Positions 1 through 10,000 of a DNA stretch of 64,000 nucleotides are shown here, one piece after another. A program made the position numbers and the translations under genes. The notes beneath the pieces were generated by a model. The model was not told where the DNA came from and did no database searches. It saw nothing but the letters and a program-made list of their open reading frames with translations. Origin of the DNA: Hemileia vastatrix (taxonomy: Eukaryota > Basidiomycota > Pucciniomycetes > Pucciniales > Zaghouaniaceae); the NCBI GenBank assembly GCA_030280995.1, contig JASXTE010000011.1, positions 553,501 through 617,500 on the forward strand, given 5' to 3'. The stretch's first letter is position 1, and every line of letters begins with the position of its first letter.

Positions 1-417
1 CCAAAATACTTAGAAAAATAAACTGCAACTACTAAAACCTTGAAAACACATAATTAGGCTATAACAACATTGGTACATGAAACATAGAGAAAATTAGCTC
101 ATTCTAATGGTACTAAGCACTTAACCTTAAGACTTAAGGTAAACCCATAAAAAGAAAAAAACAAAATTAAACAGCCATCTTTCAAAATGAAAAATAAGAA
201 AAATCCCTTAAATACTTAGAATATGAAAAATGTCAACAGGACATAAAATATAGAGAAAAACAGGGGCTATCTAATGGTAATACCCACATCCCCAGTGTCC
301 CAATATTCTCCAAATAATTCCAGAAAAACACCCAATTATTAAACAATGCCATTTAAGACATATCAAAACAATACCAAACAGACCAAAAAAGGGCTCTGTA
401 AATGTTGGAAGACAACA
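1..417 (-). repeat. LTR fragment, family 1 (gypsy), cut by window edge
   Basis: Read on the minus strand from 417, this matches the first ~420 bases of the LTRs at 12543, 31497 and 33775: an opening TGT..GTCTTCC, then GTCTGTTTGG, then the shared AAGTCTTA and GCTTAGTACCATTA blocks. The remainder lies outside the window. It abuts the decayed transposon arm at 418 without a gap, so the LTR probably inserted into that transposon. It is the oldest-looking of the family 1 copies, with many substitutions. An LTR remnant is the only reading I find. Confidence 0.75.
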
Positions 418-782
418 CCGCCAAAGCTTCAGTCAAGAAAAAATGGGATTGAAAATCAAAGCCTCCTTCAGCCCAGCTTCTTCCGACCAACAACAAAGCT
501 GAATCAGGGCAAAGTAAGCAACCAATGAATGACCCAGATGTTGAATCTTTTCCCGATAATATTTTTAAGTCATTTATTGACCTTCTTTACTATGATACTT
601 TGTCTTCAGTTGAAAAGGTTCTCATTAATTTTGAGACTCAGGTTTATCTTTGTTAATTAGCTACAGTTATTGAGCTTTATTGTTGTGAAAGTCAAACTGC
701 ACTGACTTCTGATCAGTCAAAGTTTTTGAAAAAAAATAACTTATATACATTATCAGTTGTGCCTCTGTTAAATATTTCTTAA
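418..782 (+). pseudogene. Remnant of gene Y C-terminus (relic transposon)
   Basis: Translation of the frame beginning GCC AAA GCT gives AKASVKKKWD, then after a stop a Pro/Gln/Lys stretch, then ESFPDNIFKSFIDLLYYDT and, after another stop, LATVIELYCCESQTAL and KFLKKN. The C-terminal exon of gene Y in the large element reads AKAAIKKKFD, ESFPGDLPKAFLDETYYNN, LATVIEFYCCKSQATL and KLLKKN in the same order. Function is unknown. At least two in-frame stops make it a pseudogene. The similarity is clear by eye over about 100 residues, which excludes chance. Confidence 0.75.
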
Positions 783-1761
783 TTTTTTGTCACTGGAATT
801 TTTTCACTTTGAATATAGCATGGTAAAAGTATATCCACCAAAGTTAACTTGATGTTAGTATACCATCTCCTATGTATATCTAAGGTTATGAAACTGCATG
901 ATAAAGTTAGCTTGCAAATGTATTTAAAAGTGTAGTGAAATATTATATACAAGTTTCAATGTAATCAGATTTGGGAAAATGAATCAATTTTTACAGTTTT
1001 CTCATATATGTTTTGTGGAAACACTCTTGCTGACTGAGAAGATTTGAAATATATATATATTTATATATTATGACATGAAAACATTTTTAGCATTTTCAGT
1101 TTCCAGATGATTTTTTAGGCCCTTTATATAAGTAAATACATTGTTGTAGTTGGTAAACTTTAAAATTTAATGAGCAGGAAAGATTCTTAAATTTTTAAGA
1201 AATATTTTTTTTTGAAATTTATAATCAATATCACTCATTGACATGCACAAATATCAACAAATGAAGTGTGTACAATTGCTGATATTTTAAAATCAATGCT
1301 TCAATAATCTTTGCATTAACACTCATTATGTTTGATAAAGCTCAACTGCACAATAAGAAAATTTAAAATAATTTGATTATTCTCTAAGTTAAATGTTTTC
1401 ATGTCAATTTTTCTTAATTCCCTAAGTAGATAATGGTTCCTTCAAACCTGAATAACTCAAAAATAATGATAATATTGTGAAGTTATGTCTTGTTTTCAAA
1501 AATTCTAAGTTCAAATATCTCTGTAAAATATATTAGGCTTTGACTTGGAAAAGTTTTATACTAAATACTCTATATAAGTTATTATTATATAAGGATCTTA
1601 CACATTAAAGATAAATTGGTCATTAACTCACCACCATATTTTTAAATTAAAATAATTGGATTCATATAGATAATTTTTAAAAACTATGGTGGGAGGGATT
1701 CCATCAAAGGATACTCTGCATGTCCATTCAAGGTACCTGAAAACCCTCTTGTCTACAAGTG
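418..1761 (-). mobile_element. Relic arm of a CACTA-like DNA transposon related to the 17-kb element
   Basis: Two signals tie this to the left arm of the element at 36149. First, plus-strand codons at 418-780 resemble the end of gene Y. Second, about 1.0 kb further on, the minus strand read inward from 1761 begins CACTTGTAGACAAG and continues GGTTTTCAGGTACC, like the sub-terminal ACTTGCAGTCAAGT..TTTTTCAGGTATC of the large element. Gene end and terminus are spaced about the same in both. Outside 1761 the sequence returns to gypsy gag, so this is an insertion. The other arm is lost at the LTR edge at 417. Bases 783-1680 are AT-rich with no other recognisable content. Confidence 0.7.
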
Positions 1762-3271
1762 CTAATTATTTCCCCCTGGTGATCATTGGTCCTACTCACT
1801 CCCTTCATTGGAGTGGGACCACTAAAACTTGGTCTGGGTTAAGATTCCAAAGGTGCATCCTCCTTAGAATTCAAATCTTCATCCACAGGCATAGGCTCAC
1901 CATTTAAATCTAATGTACCAAAACTAGGAGGTCCTATTCAATTCATCCTCTTGTGCATCCTATAAATTTCATCTTTAGAATAAATTTTACTCTCCACCTT
2001 CTCTGGATTATCCCTTAGTAGGCTCTGAATGCTACTTGTTGCTTTAGTATCAGCTTCCCTTCTAGCAGCATCCACATTATATTCTCCAGCCATACAGCTA
2101 CCATCTACTCTTTCAACCAAAAATAACTTAAATCATGCAAAATAAGTTGAAAATTTGGCCCAACCAAACTCCTTCTCTTTACCCATATTAATTTTTCCAC
2201 CATCATTAACACCAATAATTTTACCTTTACCATAATTTTCATCATTGTCACCAGGTAAGTCTTTAAGTCTGGCCCACTTCTCACCTATCATATTTCTCCT
2301 AACCAAATTCAAGGGAGCCTGACCTTCACTAGGATCAATGAAACATCCATCAGGAAACTTGTAGAAATTTTCATAAAATTTGACTCTACAAGAATTCAAA
2401 TCCCTATCCAAGTAAAAAAAATCACCAACTCTGTGTCCCCTTCACTTACAATAAAAATGCACCCTGTCTATACCATATCAACCTCTAAATTGATTCCCAC
2501 AATTACCATTTCCATAACCATTTTTATTAAATCAATTATTGTTTCTATTTAACCCTAGTTGCTCCTGTCATAACCCACAAATAGATAAGAAGAAAAAGGG
2601 GCCTTTTTGAACTTCTATGTCTCTTGAACAAAAAATTTTAGCTGCCTTTTTAAGTCAGCCAAATGATCCACCATAAAAATATCCACATTAAACTCAGCTT
2701 TAGAAACTGGCTGTCCCATTTGAGCCTTCTTAGACTCATGAGCTTTTACCATTATTACATTATTTTCATCCAGTACTTAACTAATCTTATTGATGTAGTC
2801 CACCAAAGAAGAAACACCACCTTTTGACTGTCAGACACTAAAAATCTTGTTCAGCTCCACCATAGATTACCTAAAACCTCATCTTTCCACTATCTCTTTT
2901 GACAACTTAGTCCAATTCCACTTTTTATTACCATCAATAGCAATGACATCCTTTTTCACATTTCTTTCCACAATAAAAATCTTGTTTTCTTCACCATTTT
3001 CACATGATAAGCCCCATCAACAGCAGCAGCAGCTTCATACCTGCTTAAAATCCATTTTTATAACTCCCCATTAAAATTTGGACCATACCAAGTTTGCATC
3101 CTTACTGATTCCATTAAAGAAACACCAGAAAGAAGACATGACAAATTAAAATATTTAACTTTTTAAAAAAAGTGCTCTGATAAGGAAGCCTCTTTCAGGC
3201 TAAGAGGGTTCAAGTTTTAATTGAGTTCATCTAAATGCTAGAAAATTAGAGCCCATGTTGGGTGCCACCAA
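1762..3271 (-). pseudogene. Decayed gypsy gag region (element C)
   Basis: The minus strand holds, in order from the PBS, a leader, scattered pieces of gag and the linker to the protease. Recognisable peptides include FYKFPDGCFIDPSEGQAP and LVRRNM (2133-2411), GEYNVDAARREADTKA (1938-2120) and, near 1900, NGEPMP followed by PRPSFSGP. The gag of the element at 57.6 kb has YKFPDKLFIKPSNGQA, LVRRNM, GKYDVDAARRAAATKA, SEPIP and TRPSFSAP in the same order. Frameshifts and stops are common. The relic DNA transposon interrupts it at 1761, so protease and pol are missing on this side. Confidence 0.75.
3251..3267 (-). other. tRNA primer-binding site, element C
   Basis: The minus strand reads TGGCACCCAACATGGGC four bases after the LTR end (..TTTACA at 3272). 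The same site follows the LTRs at 34832 (TGGCGCCCAACGTGGGG) and about 57630 (TGTGCCCAACATGAGG). Position and the leading TGG, complementary to tRNA CCA, identify a PBS; I do not assign the tRNA. Confidence 0.7.
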
Positions 3272-3810
3272 TGTAAAAACAATTTTACAGTCACCTTACT
3301 GTAAGTAGAATCCAAAGGACTTGGATAAACAGAAGAAAACCCTGTCCATTTAAGTAAATAGAGAGTTCACAATTAACTATGCTTGAGCTTCTACTTAATG
3401 ATATAAATTCCTATTTTTCTAGATTTTAAATCAATTTTTATGTGGTATATGTGTTTTTTAAGTTAGGATAAAGAAATAAAACAATAAAGTTTTAGTGAGA
3501 AAATTGATTTAAATGATAGCCTTTATATGTTTTTATGAAGTTTATATTTTTGTGAAAAGATGTTAAATTTGAGTCCCAGTATTTTAGACCTATCTAATGA
3601 CACACTATAATTATATATTTTTATGTCATTGTGTAATATTTTCAGGTGTTATATAAAAATTATATAATTATAAGGGTATTAAAATTTATGAAATGATATG
3701 TTGAAATGATGGTGCTTCATTGTTATTATGAACTATTATTGTCCAATAATTATATGATGATCCCCCTAATTTTGATTCTACACCCTTATATATGCATATT
3801 TGAGTCACGT
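3272..3810 (-). repeat. LTR 3' part of element C, truncated
   Basis: The minus strand ends in GGTGACTGTAAAATTG..TTTACA just before the PBS. It carries the block that also ends the LTRs at 20354, 29434 and 57624: GGATAAAC.. / TTGGATTCTACTTACAG / GTGACTGTAA. The copy stops at 3810, where a second LTR end of the same family starts, so only the 3' half is present. Confidence 0.65.
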
Positions 3811-4480
3811 TGTAGAAAGACTCTTACAGTTGACTTGCTTTAAGCAGAATCCAAGGGAGTTGGATAAACCTAAGAACACTTTGTCCCTTTAAGTAAAATA
3901 AGAGCTCACAATTAGCTATGCTATAACCTCTTCTTGTTAACAAATGACCAATAAACTATTTTCTATTAAAATTGTTGAGATTTTGAATCAGTGGTTATAA
4001 TAATGAGGTTGAAAAACACAACAGTGAAGGTGTATTTAGAAATGTTATATAAATGATTAAAAAATATGTTTATATGAAGAATTTTATTTTTATATTATTT
4101 AGTTTTTAAAATCAAGTCCCTAGTGATGAAGCCTTTATAATGGTACCCTATAAGATAATATTTATGATTATGAGTGAATTTAATATATTGTTATGTAAAA
4201 GTGTTATTTTTATATGGGTATTACAATTTTATAATTTTTTATGAAATAATAAAAGATTTTTATTTATTTTTTTTGTTGTTGTTAGTTGTTTAGTTACCAA
4301 GTTGTTATATGTTCTCTAATTTTGAGTCTAAAAGCTATATATGCATAGTATTTCATGTCCCCTACTTTCCATAACCAGAGAATTCTGGAGCTTGTCTGAA
4401 GCTTGTTCTGAAATCACCAGAGTTTCTATGGAGCTTGTCTGGAGATTTCCAGAGCTTGTACAGACTACTGGTGTCAGGCT
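3811..4480 (-). repeat. Second LTR fragment of the same family
   Basis: The minus strand ends CAACTGTAAGAGTCTTTCTACA at 3811. Upstream lie the same internal landmarks as in the first fragment (CCCTAGTGATG near 4117, TATATATGCATA near 4333) and, at 4376-4475, a run of TCTGGAGCTTGTCTG-like repeats also present near 6480 and, more GC-rich, at 19690-19775. The 5' end of the LTR is not clear; I stop at the end of the repeat run. Confidence 0.55.
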
Positions 4481-5935
4481 AAGGTCAAGTACAAGGACGT
4501 GAACTAGCTTGAATAGTCAGTTGTCTAGAAGATTTTAATGGTCCTATATGAATACTGTAGTTCTAATCCACTAAGTTGTAAAATATAATCAAATATAAAG
4601 GTCTCAGTAATATAATTCTCACTATTCTTATATATGGCTTACAATCTTTATAGTTGGTAGAAAAATAGATTATATAAATTCAGATACTATTCAAAAGTCC
4701 TATAAAAGTACTAATTGATATGTATTGTAATTGGTTTGGTTATATTGGTTAAATTGTAATGATAAAGAATGAAGAAATACAACCCAAAAACCTCCTCCTT
4801 TTATACACACTGAGTTCCCCAATGATTCCCTTGATGTACCACCCAATACACAGTTAATAACGCCTCTAAACAACTAATAGACATTCCCATCAACATTCCC
4901 AGTAACCCTTGACATAATTAGAAGAGTAACAACCGCAAAAATCCTGAAATAATAAGGGAAATCCATCAAAATTAAAGAAAAAGACAAAAAGAGAGTATAT
5001 GCGTGTAAAACAATAATATTAAAGACTAAAGGAGACTTTTTAAGGTTAATAATAGCTTAATAATAAGGGGGATTGACTGTAGAAATAATGGGGCTAATCC
5101 TGACATTATACTACGTGAAATTCCCATTCAAAAATAACCAAAATTGACTGAGAAACCACCCAAAAACTTAAAAAAGAGCGTGAGATGTGGGGTAACTACA
5201 TGCAGTTCTTGGCAGGCTCTTGCACGGGTAAATCCTTGACTAAAATTAGGCGAATTTAAGCGTGGTGATGAAATAAAGTGCCAAGAGTGAGGTTATTAAT
5301 GAAATTAGTGCATATAAACAAGGTCAATGCATTATTAATTAAGCTAGGACACTAAATAAGCGCCTGTCGCCTATTTTAGTGTGTTTCCCCACAGTGGGCG
5401 TAGAATGTGGGGTAATTATAGTGTGAAAAATCTAACTTTGCTAAAAATAAAGCTATTCACACGGGAAAAAAGCAGGCAGTATGTGGCCAGTACACAGAAG
5501 CCATTTCTGGCATAAAAAACACCAAATTTGAAAAGTGTTATTTTTATGCATTTAAATAGCCAAATCAATAGTTCTAAATGAGCCCAATTGATCTGTCAAA
5601 GCGCAATTTTGATATTCTCAATTTTATAGTGCATATAGTCATCTTTTAAGTGAAATAAAGCGCATTTCTTGTTTTTTGCATAAAACAATGAATATAACAG
5701 CTTTAAGTGTACTTAAAAATTATGTAGCCTTATACTTAAGGTTCTTAAGATTACCCTAACATATTCCAACTTAATATTAAGTACATAAGACCTATAAAAG
5801 ATGGATATATGCGTGTATATAAGGTGTTATAATGGCATTTTTTGTGTATTATCATAATTTTACTTATGTATACTATTTGTGTACTCTTATTTATTATTCC
5901 CATGTATAGTTCATGTGTTTAACATAACTTATAAT
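4481..5935. other. AT-rich stretch, no gene recognised
   Basis: I find no open frame over about 60 codons, and nothing resembling a protein domain or structural RNA. It contains a few GC-richer patches (for example GCGCCTGTCGCCTATT near 5361 and CCCCACAGTGGGCG near 5388). It lies between LTR fragments, so old LTR or leader sequence is likely, but I cannot align it to any other copy in the window. Confidence 0.4.
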
Positions 5936-6567
5936 TACTTTTTACTCAGTCCTGGAGATATACAGGCTGACAACTGGACTCAATTAGAGCCTTTAAAATA
6001 TCAATAAATAATCCAGAAAAATTAAAGATGATAGAGCTACTTCTCCTTTATATCCCATTATAATTTTTTGTAGCCTACACAGACCTATTCACTTAGTAAA
6101 AAATTATCAAAGTTGAGCAAATTATAAAAAATTAAAAATAACCAAAAATACTTTATAAAATTATTAAAAATAGTAGAAAAATAGTAAAAATTCCACAAAG
6201 ATTGCCTAAGGTCCTTGAGACTCCTAAATTTAACTTGCATGCAATATAAAACCTATACTTGCATTTCCTGTCCTAAAATTATTTGTTAAATCTTGACCCA
6301 TAATATTAACCCTTTTTAACCACTTTTAATACTCAATTTCTTTTAAAGTAACCATTTAAAATTAGATTGGTCTTTCCAATCTCAGTAATAATTCTCCAGA
6401 ACTCTTTATAATACACTTGAATGCCCTACTAAGCTTTATACTACAACAAAGTGCCTCTTTTTCCACTCCAAAGTCCATACAGAGTTTGTCTGGAGTATCC
6501 TGAAGCTTGTACAGTGTTTTTCCACATTTTAGTGAAGTTTGTATGGACTTCTTGCAAAAATTTTAAA
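5936..6567 (-). repeat. LTR fragments (minus orientation) flanking the copia insertion
   Basis: Bases 6060-6300 (GTAGCCTACACAGACC, AATAGTAAAAATTCCAC, TCCTTGAGACTCC) match the reverse complement of 19440-19600 in the solo LTR and are matched again at 11730-11910. Bases 6470-6515 repeat the AGAGTTTGTCTGGAGTATCC motif. Two overlapping LTR copies of the same family seem to be stacked here; the second continues after the copia element at 11655. Confidence 0.5.
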
Positions 6568-6572
6568 CTTAA

Positions 6573-6992
6573 TGTAAGAACAACTAGTTAACTCACTGTG
6601 TTTTTCTTTCTATTTTTATCCTTTTTATAATTATAAGAGTAGTTATTGACTCAACCTCCATAGAGATCACATCACGTCTTATTTTTCTCACGTTTTTCTA
6701 TGTTGTTCTTATTTTATGCTATTCATTCATCCCTGTCCTCATTGAGCGAGACACTAACTTAAATACTGGGTCTTGTCATTTCTTTTTGCCCGTCTTTTAT
6801 CTCGCTCAATATTATTTCATTATTTTTATCTTTAGGTAACAGCGGCAAAGACCACTTAATAGGGCAGATTGTTTATTGACGTCTGTTTTATTTTTATATC
6901 TAAAAGGTAACAGCGGCAAAGACCACTTAATAGGGCAGATCGTTTATTGACGTCTGTTTTATTTTTATATCTAAAAGATTCGAGTTGTTTTA
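6573..6992 (+). repeat. Copia 5' LTR
   Basis: It starts TGTAAGAACAACTAG and ends GAGTTGTTTTA. It contains a GAGCGAGACACTAACTT block and, near its 3' end, two head-to-tail copies of a ~69-bp unit starting GGTAACAGCGGCAAAG. The 3' end is TA rather than the usual CA; the boundary is fixed by the PBS on one side and, in the 3' LTR, by the target duplication. Confidence 0.93.
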
Positions 6993-7006
6993 GGTTATGG
7001 GCCCAG
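6993..7006 (+). other. Copia-type primer-binding site
   Basis: GGTTATGGGCCCAG follows the LTR directly. From memory, the Drosophila copia element has the same PBS and is primed by an initiator-Met tRNA fragment that pairs through the anticodon arm rather than the tRNA 3' end. There is no TGG start, which fits an internal-tRNA primer. Confidence 0.8.
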
Positions 7007-7017
7007 TGTCCTTGTGA

Positions 7018-10000
7018 ATGTCATCAAACGATATATTTACAATCCCATCTCCAGCTTCAACGAACAAATCTGATTACTCGTCAACAAGTTTTAATACTGC
7101 CCGTCCTTCATCACCATCGAAAATGGACTCAAATAATGATTCCTCTGGCGATACCCTCAGAAATATTCCTGTACTGAGTGTCGGAAATTTCCATGAATGG
7201 AGGATAAGAATGAGAGCCCTGCTCACTTATCAGGATCTCAAAAACCTTGTATTTGGTCTTGAACAACCGCCGCCGGAAGACGCTGCCCAAAGTCTTAAGT
7301 TAGATTTTCAAAAGAGAGCCAACAAGGCAACAAACATTCTCATTTCAAAACTTGACGCCGCCAATATTGCTGCTTTTGTGACTGATGATGATATGGACAA
7401 GCCTTGGCAAATCTGGACAAAGCTGAGCAACCAATATGCTGCAGCCGATGCGTCAAACCGTGCCTCGATATTTGCCCGATATCACGATGTCAAATGCCAA
7501 GAAGGCAATCTTATGAGCTTCGTGAATGATCTACGAACCAGAATTAATGAGCTGGGGTCTGTTGGTGTCTCAGTTGAAAGTGAAAATGAAGCACATCGAT
7601 TATTGAGACAATTGCCAGAATGTTACTCAACCCATAAGGCATTGATTCTACATGCTTGTGAAGTGACTCAAACCCATCTTTCCGTTTCTAATCTACTCTC
7701 ACGATTGGCCCGTCTTTCTTCTGAAATTGAATCAGAGAATTCCACATCATCTCATTCCGCCTTGATAAATAAAACAAAATCTAATCAAAAACCAAAGTGG
7801 GAATTTTGTCGAGACGGAAAACATAATCCGAAAGCGAAACATTCTGAAGAGGATTGTTTTCAATTGCATCCGGAAAAACGTAAAAATCGAGTAACTGCTA
7901 ATAGTTCCAAAGCTAGCGAAGAAGTACATGCAAGTATCAGCTGTGGACCTGCAAAAATTTTCAAAGCAAATATTTCAAATACTTCTTCGAAAATGCTCAT
8001 TTTTGACAGCGGAGCAACTGTTCATATGATCAAGAAACGGTCAAATTTTAAAACATACTCTCGCTTCCGTCGTCCAATCAAGCTTGGTAATGGCACCATA
8101 ATTTATAGCTCGGGAAAGGGTTCGGTGAACCTTGTCACACCGAGGGAAGTCATAACTTTGACTGACTGCTTGCATGTTCCTGAAATCAGCCAAAACCTTA
8201 TTGGAATCGGCCCGTTTATCTCACATGGTTGTGATCAACACATGAATTCTAATGGAGAATTAACAATCACAAGGTCGAACGAAATTATTCTTGATGGCAA
8301 ATGGGATGACTCTGAAGGACTTGTAGTGTTGAATGCCAATTTTGGTGAGCACCATGTTCCCGTTTTCAAATCTCTTTACGCTTCAAACTCAAAAATGCTT
8401 TGGCACTTCAGATTAGGACATTCGAATTCCCAATATCTTGATAAAATTCAGTCTAAAATAGGGTTTAAATTATGCGATGATTTTAATTTCTGTGAGCCCT
8501 GTGTGAATGCCAAGCACCATCATAGTCCATTTTTAGGAACTGTCCCAAGAGGAACTCGCTTTCTAGAATTCTTACATTGTGATTTAAGTGGCAAAATTAC
8601 TCCTGCAACTTACGGAGGAGCCAATTATTATTTCAAAATTACAGATTCTTATTCATCTTATCGCTTTGTATTCCTTTTATCTAATAAATCTGATACTTTC
8701 AAAGCATTTTTGCAATTTAAAACTCAAATAGAGAATTTATCAAATCTTAAAATTGGCAATTTCGTGTGTGATGGTGGAAGCGAATTCATAAATAAAGATT
8801 TCAAAGATTTAAGTGTCAAAGATGGCTTTAAAATGATTGTTACTTCTCCTTATACGCCACAGCAAAATCCTATTGCGGAACGTGGCAACAGAATTACCAC
8901 CGAAATGGCTAAATCTTTACTTTTTCATGCAAAAATGCCGATTGAGTTCTGGGGCGAAGCAGTCAACACTGCAGTCTATCTTGAGAACAGATTACCATCG
9001 GCTTCATTGAGTTTTGATACACCATTTAAAGTGAGGTTTGGCAAGGATGCAAAATACGATCATCTTAAAGTTTTTGGATGTGCTGCTTATGCACTCATTG
9101 ACAAGTCAAAAAGAGGAGGAAAATTTTATACGAATTCAATAAAATGCTGTTTTCTGGGCTATGCTGAAGATGTGACATCATATCGATTGCTTCGACTTGA
9201 TAATAAAAAGATAATATACTCACATAATGTAATTTTTGATGAAACGTCTTTTCCTATTCAGGACTTATCGTCAGAAACACAATTGTCAGAAATCTTTACT
9301 GAAGATGTTGTCGCAATTACATCTGATTTCTCTGAAAATATACCTTTAACTCCCTCTGATAATCATTCGTCAAATCACATACCTTCGACTGAATCTGAAG
9401 ATCCCCCCATTGAAAAACCAAAATCCATTAATAGATTTTGGGATTATCAATTAACTCCCAACATTGCTTCTAACGATATTAGCTCTTCAATTGACTCATC
9501 CAACATTATTGAAGGTGGTCGGAAAAGAATACCAAGGAAGCTGAATTCAGACTTTGAAATCAAAAACTACTTATCAATTACAAACGTTATTAGTGCACAT
9601 GCAACACATGATGATGTACCCGACATTCAATTATCAGATCCACTTACTTATTTTGAAGCAATTAATCGATGTGATGGTGATTTTTGGCTCGATGCCATTA
9701 GTCAAGAGTTGAAAATGATAGAAAATCAAAGTGTCTGGAATATTGTTGAACAACCAGAAAATGTTCCTACGATAGGGTCCATATGGGTTTTTAAGATTAA
9801 AAGAGATGCAGATGGTCACATTCAAAAATATAAAGCTCGACTTTGTGCACGAGGCTGTTCACAAAAAGCTGGAATAAATTATTTTGAGACTTTTGCTCCA
9901 ACTGGACGACTCACCACATTACGAGTTCTCATCAGTTTTGCAACACGAGAAGATTGGGATTTCATTCAGATGGATGTCAAAGGTGCTTTTCTCTATGGAA

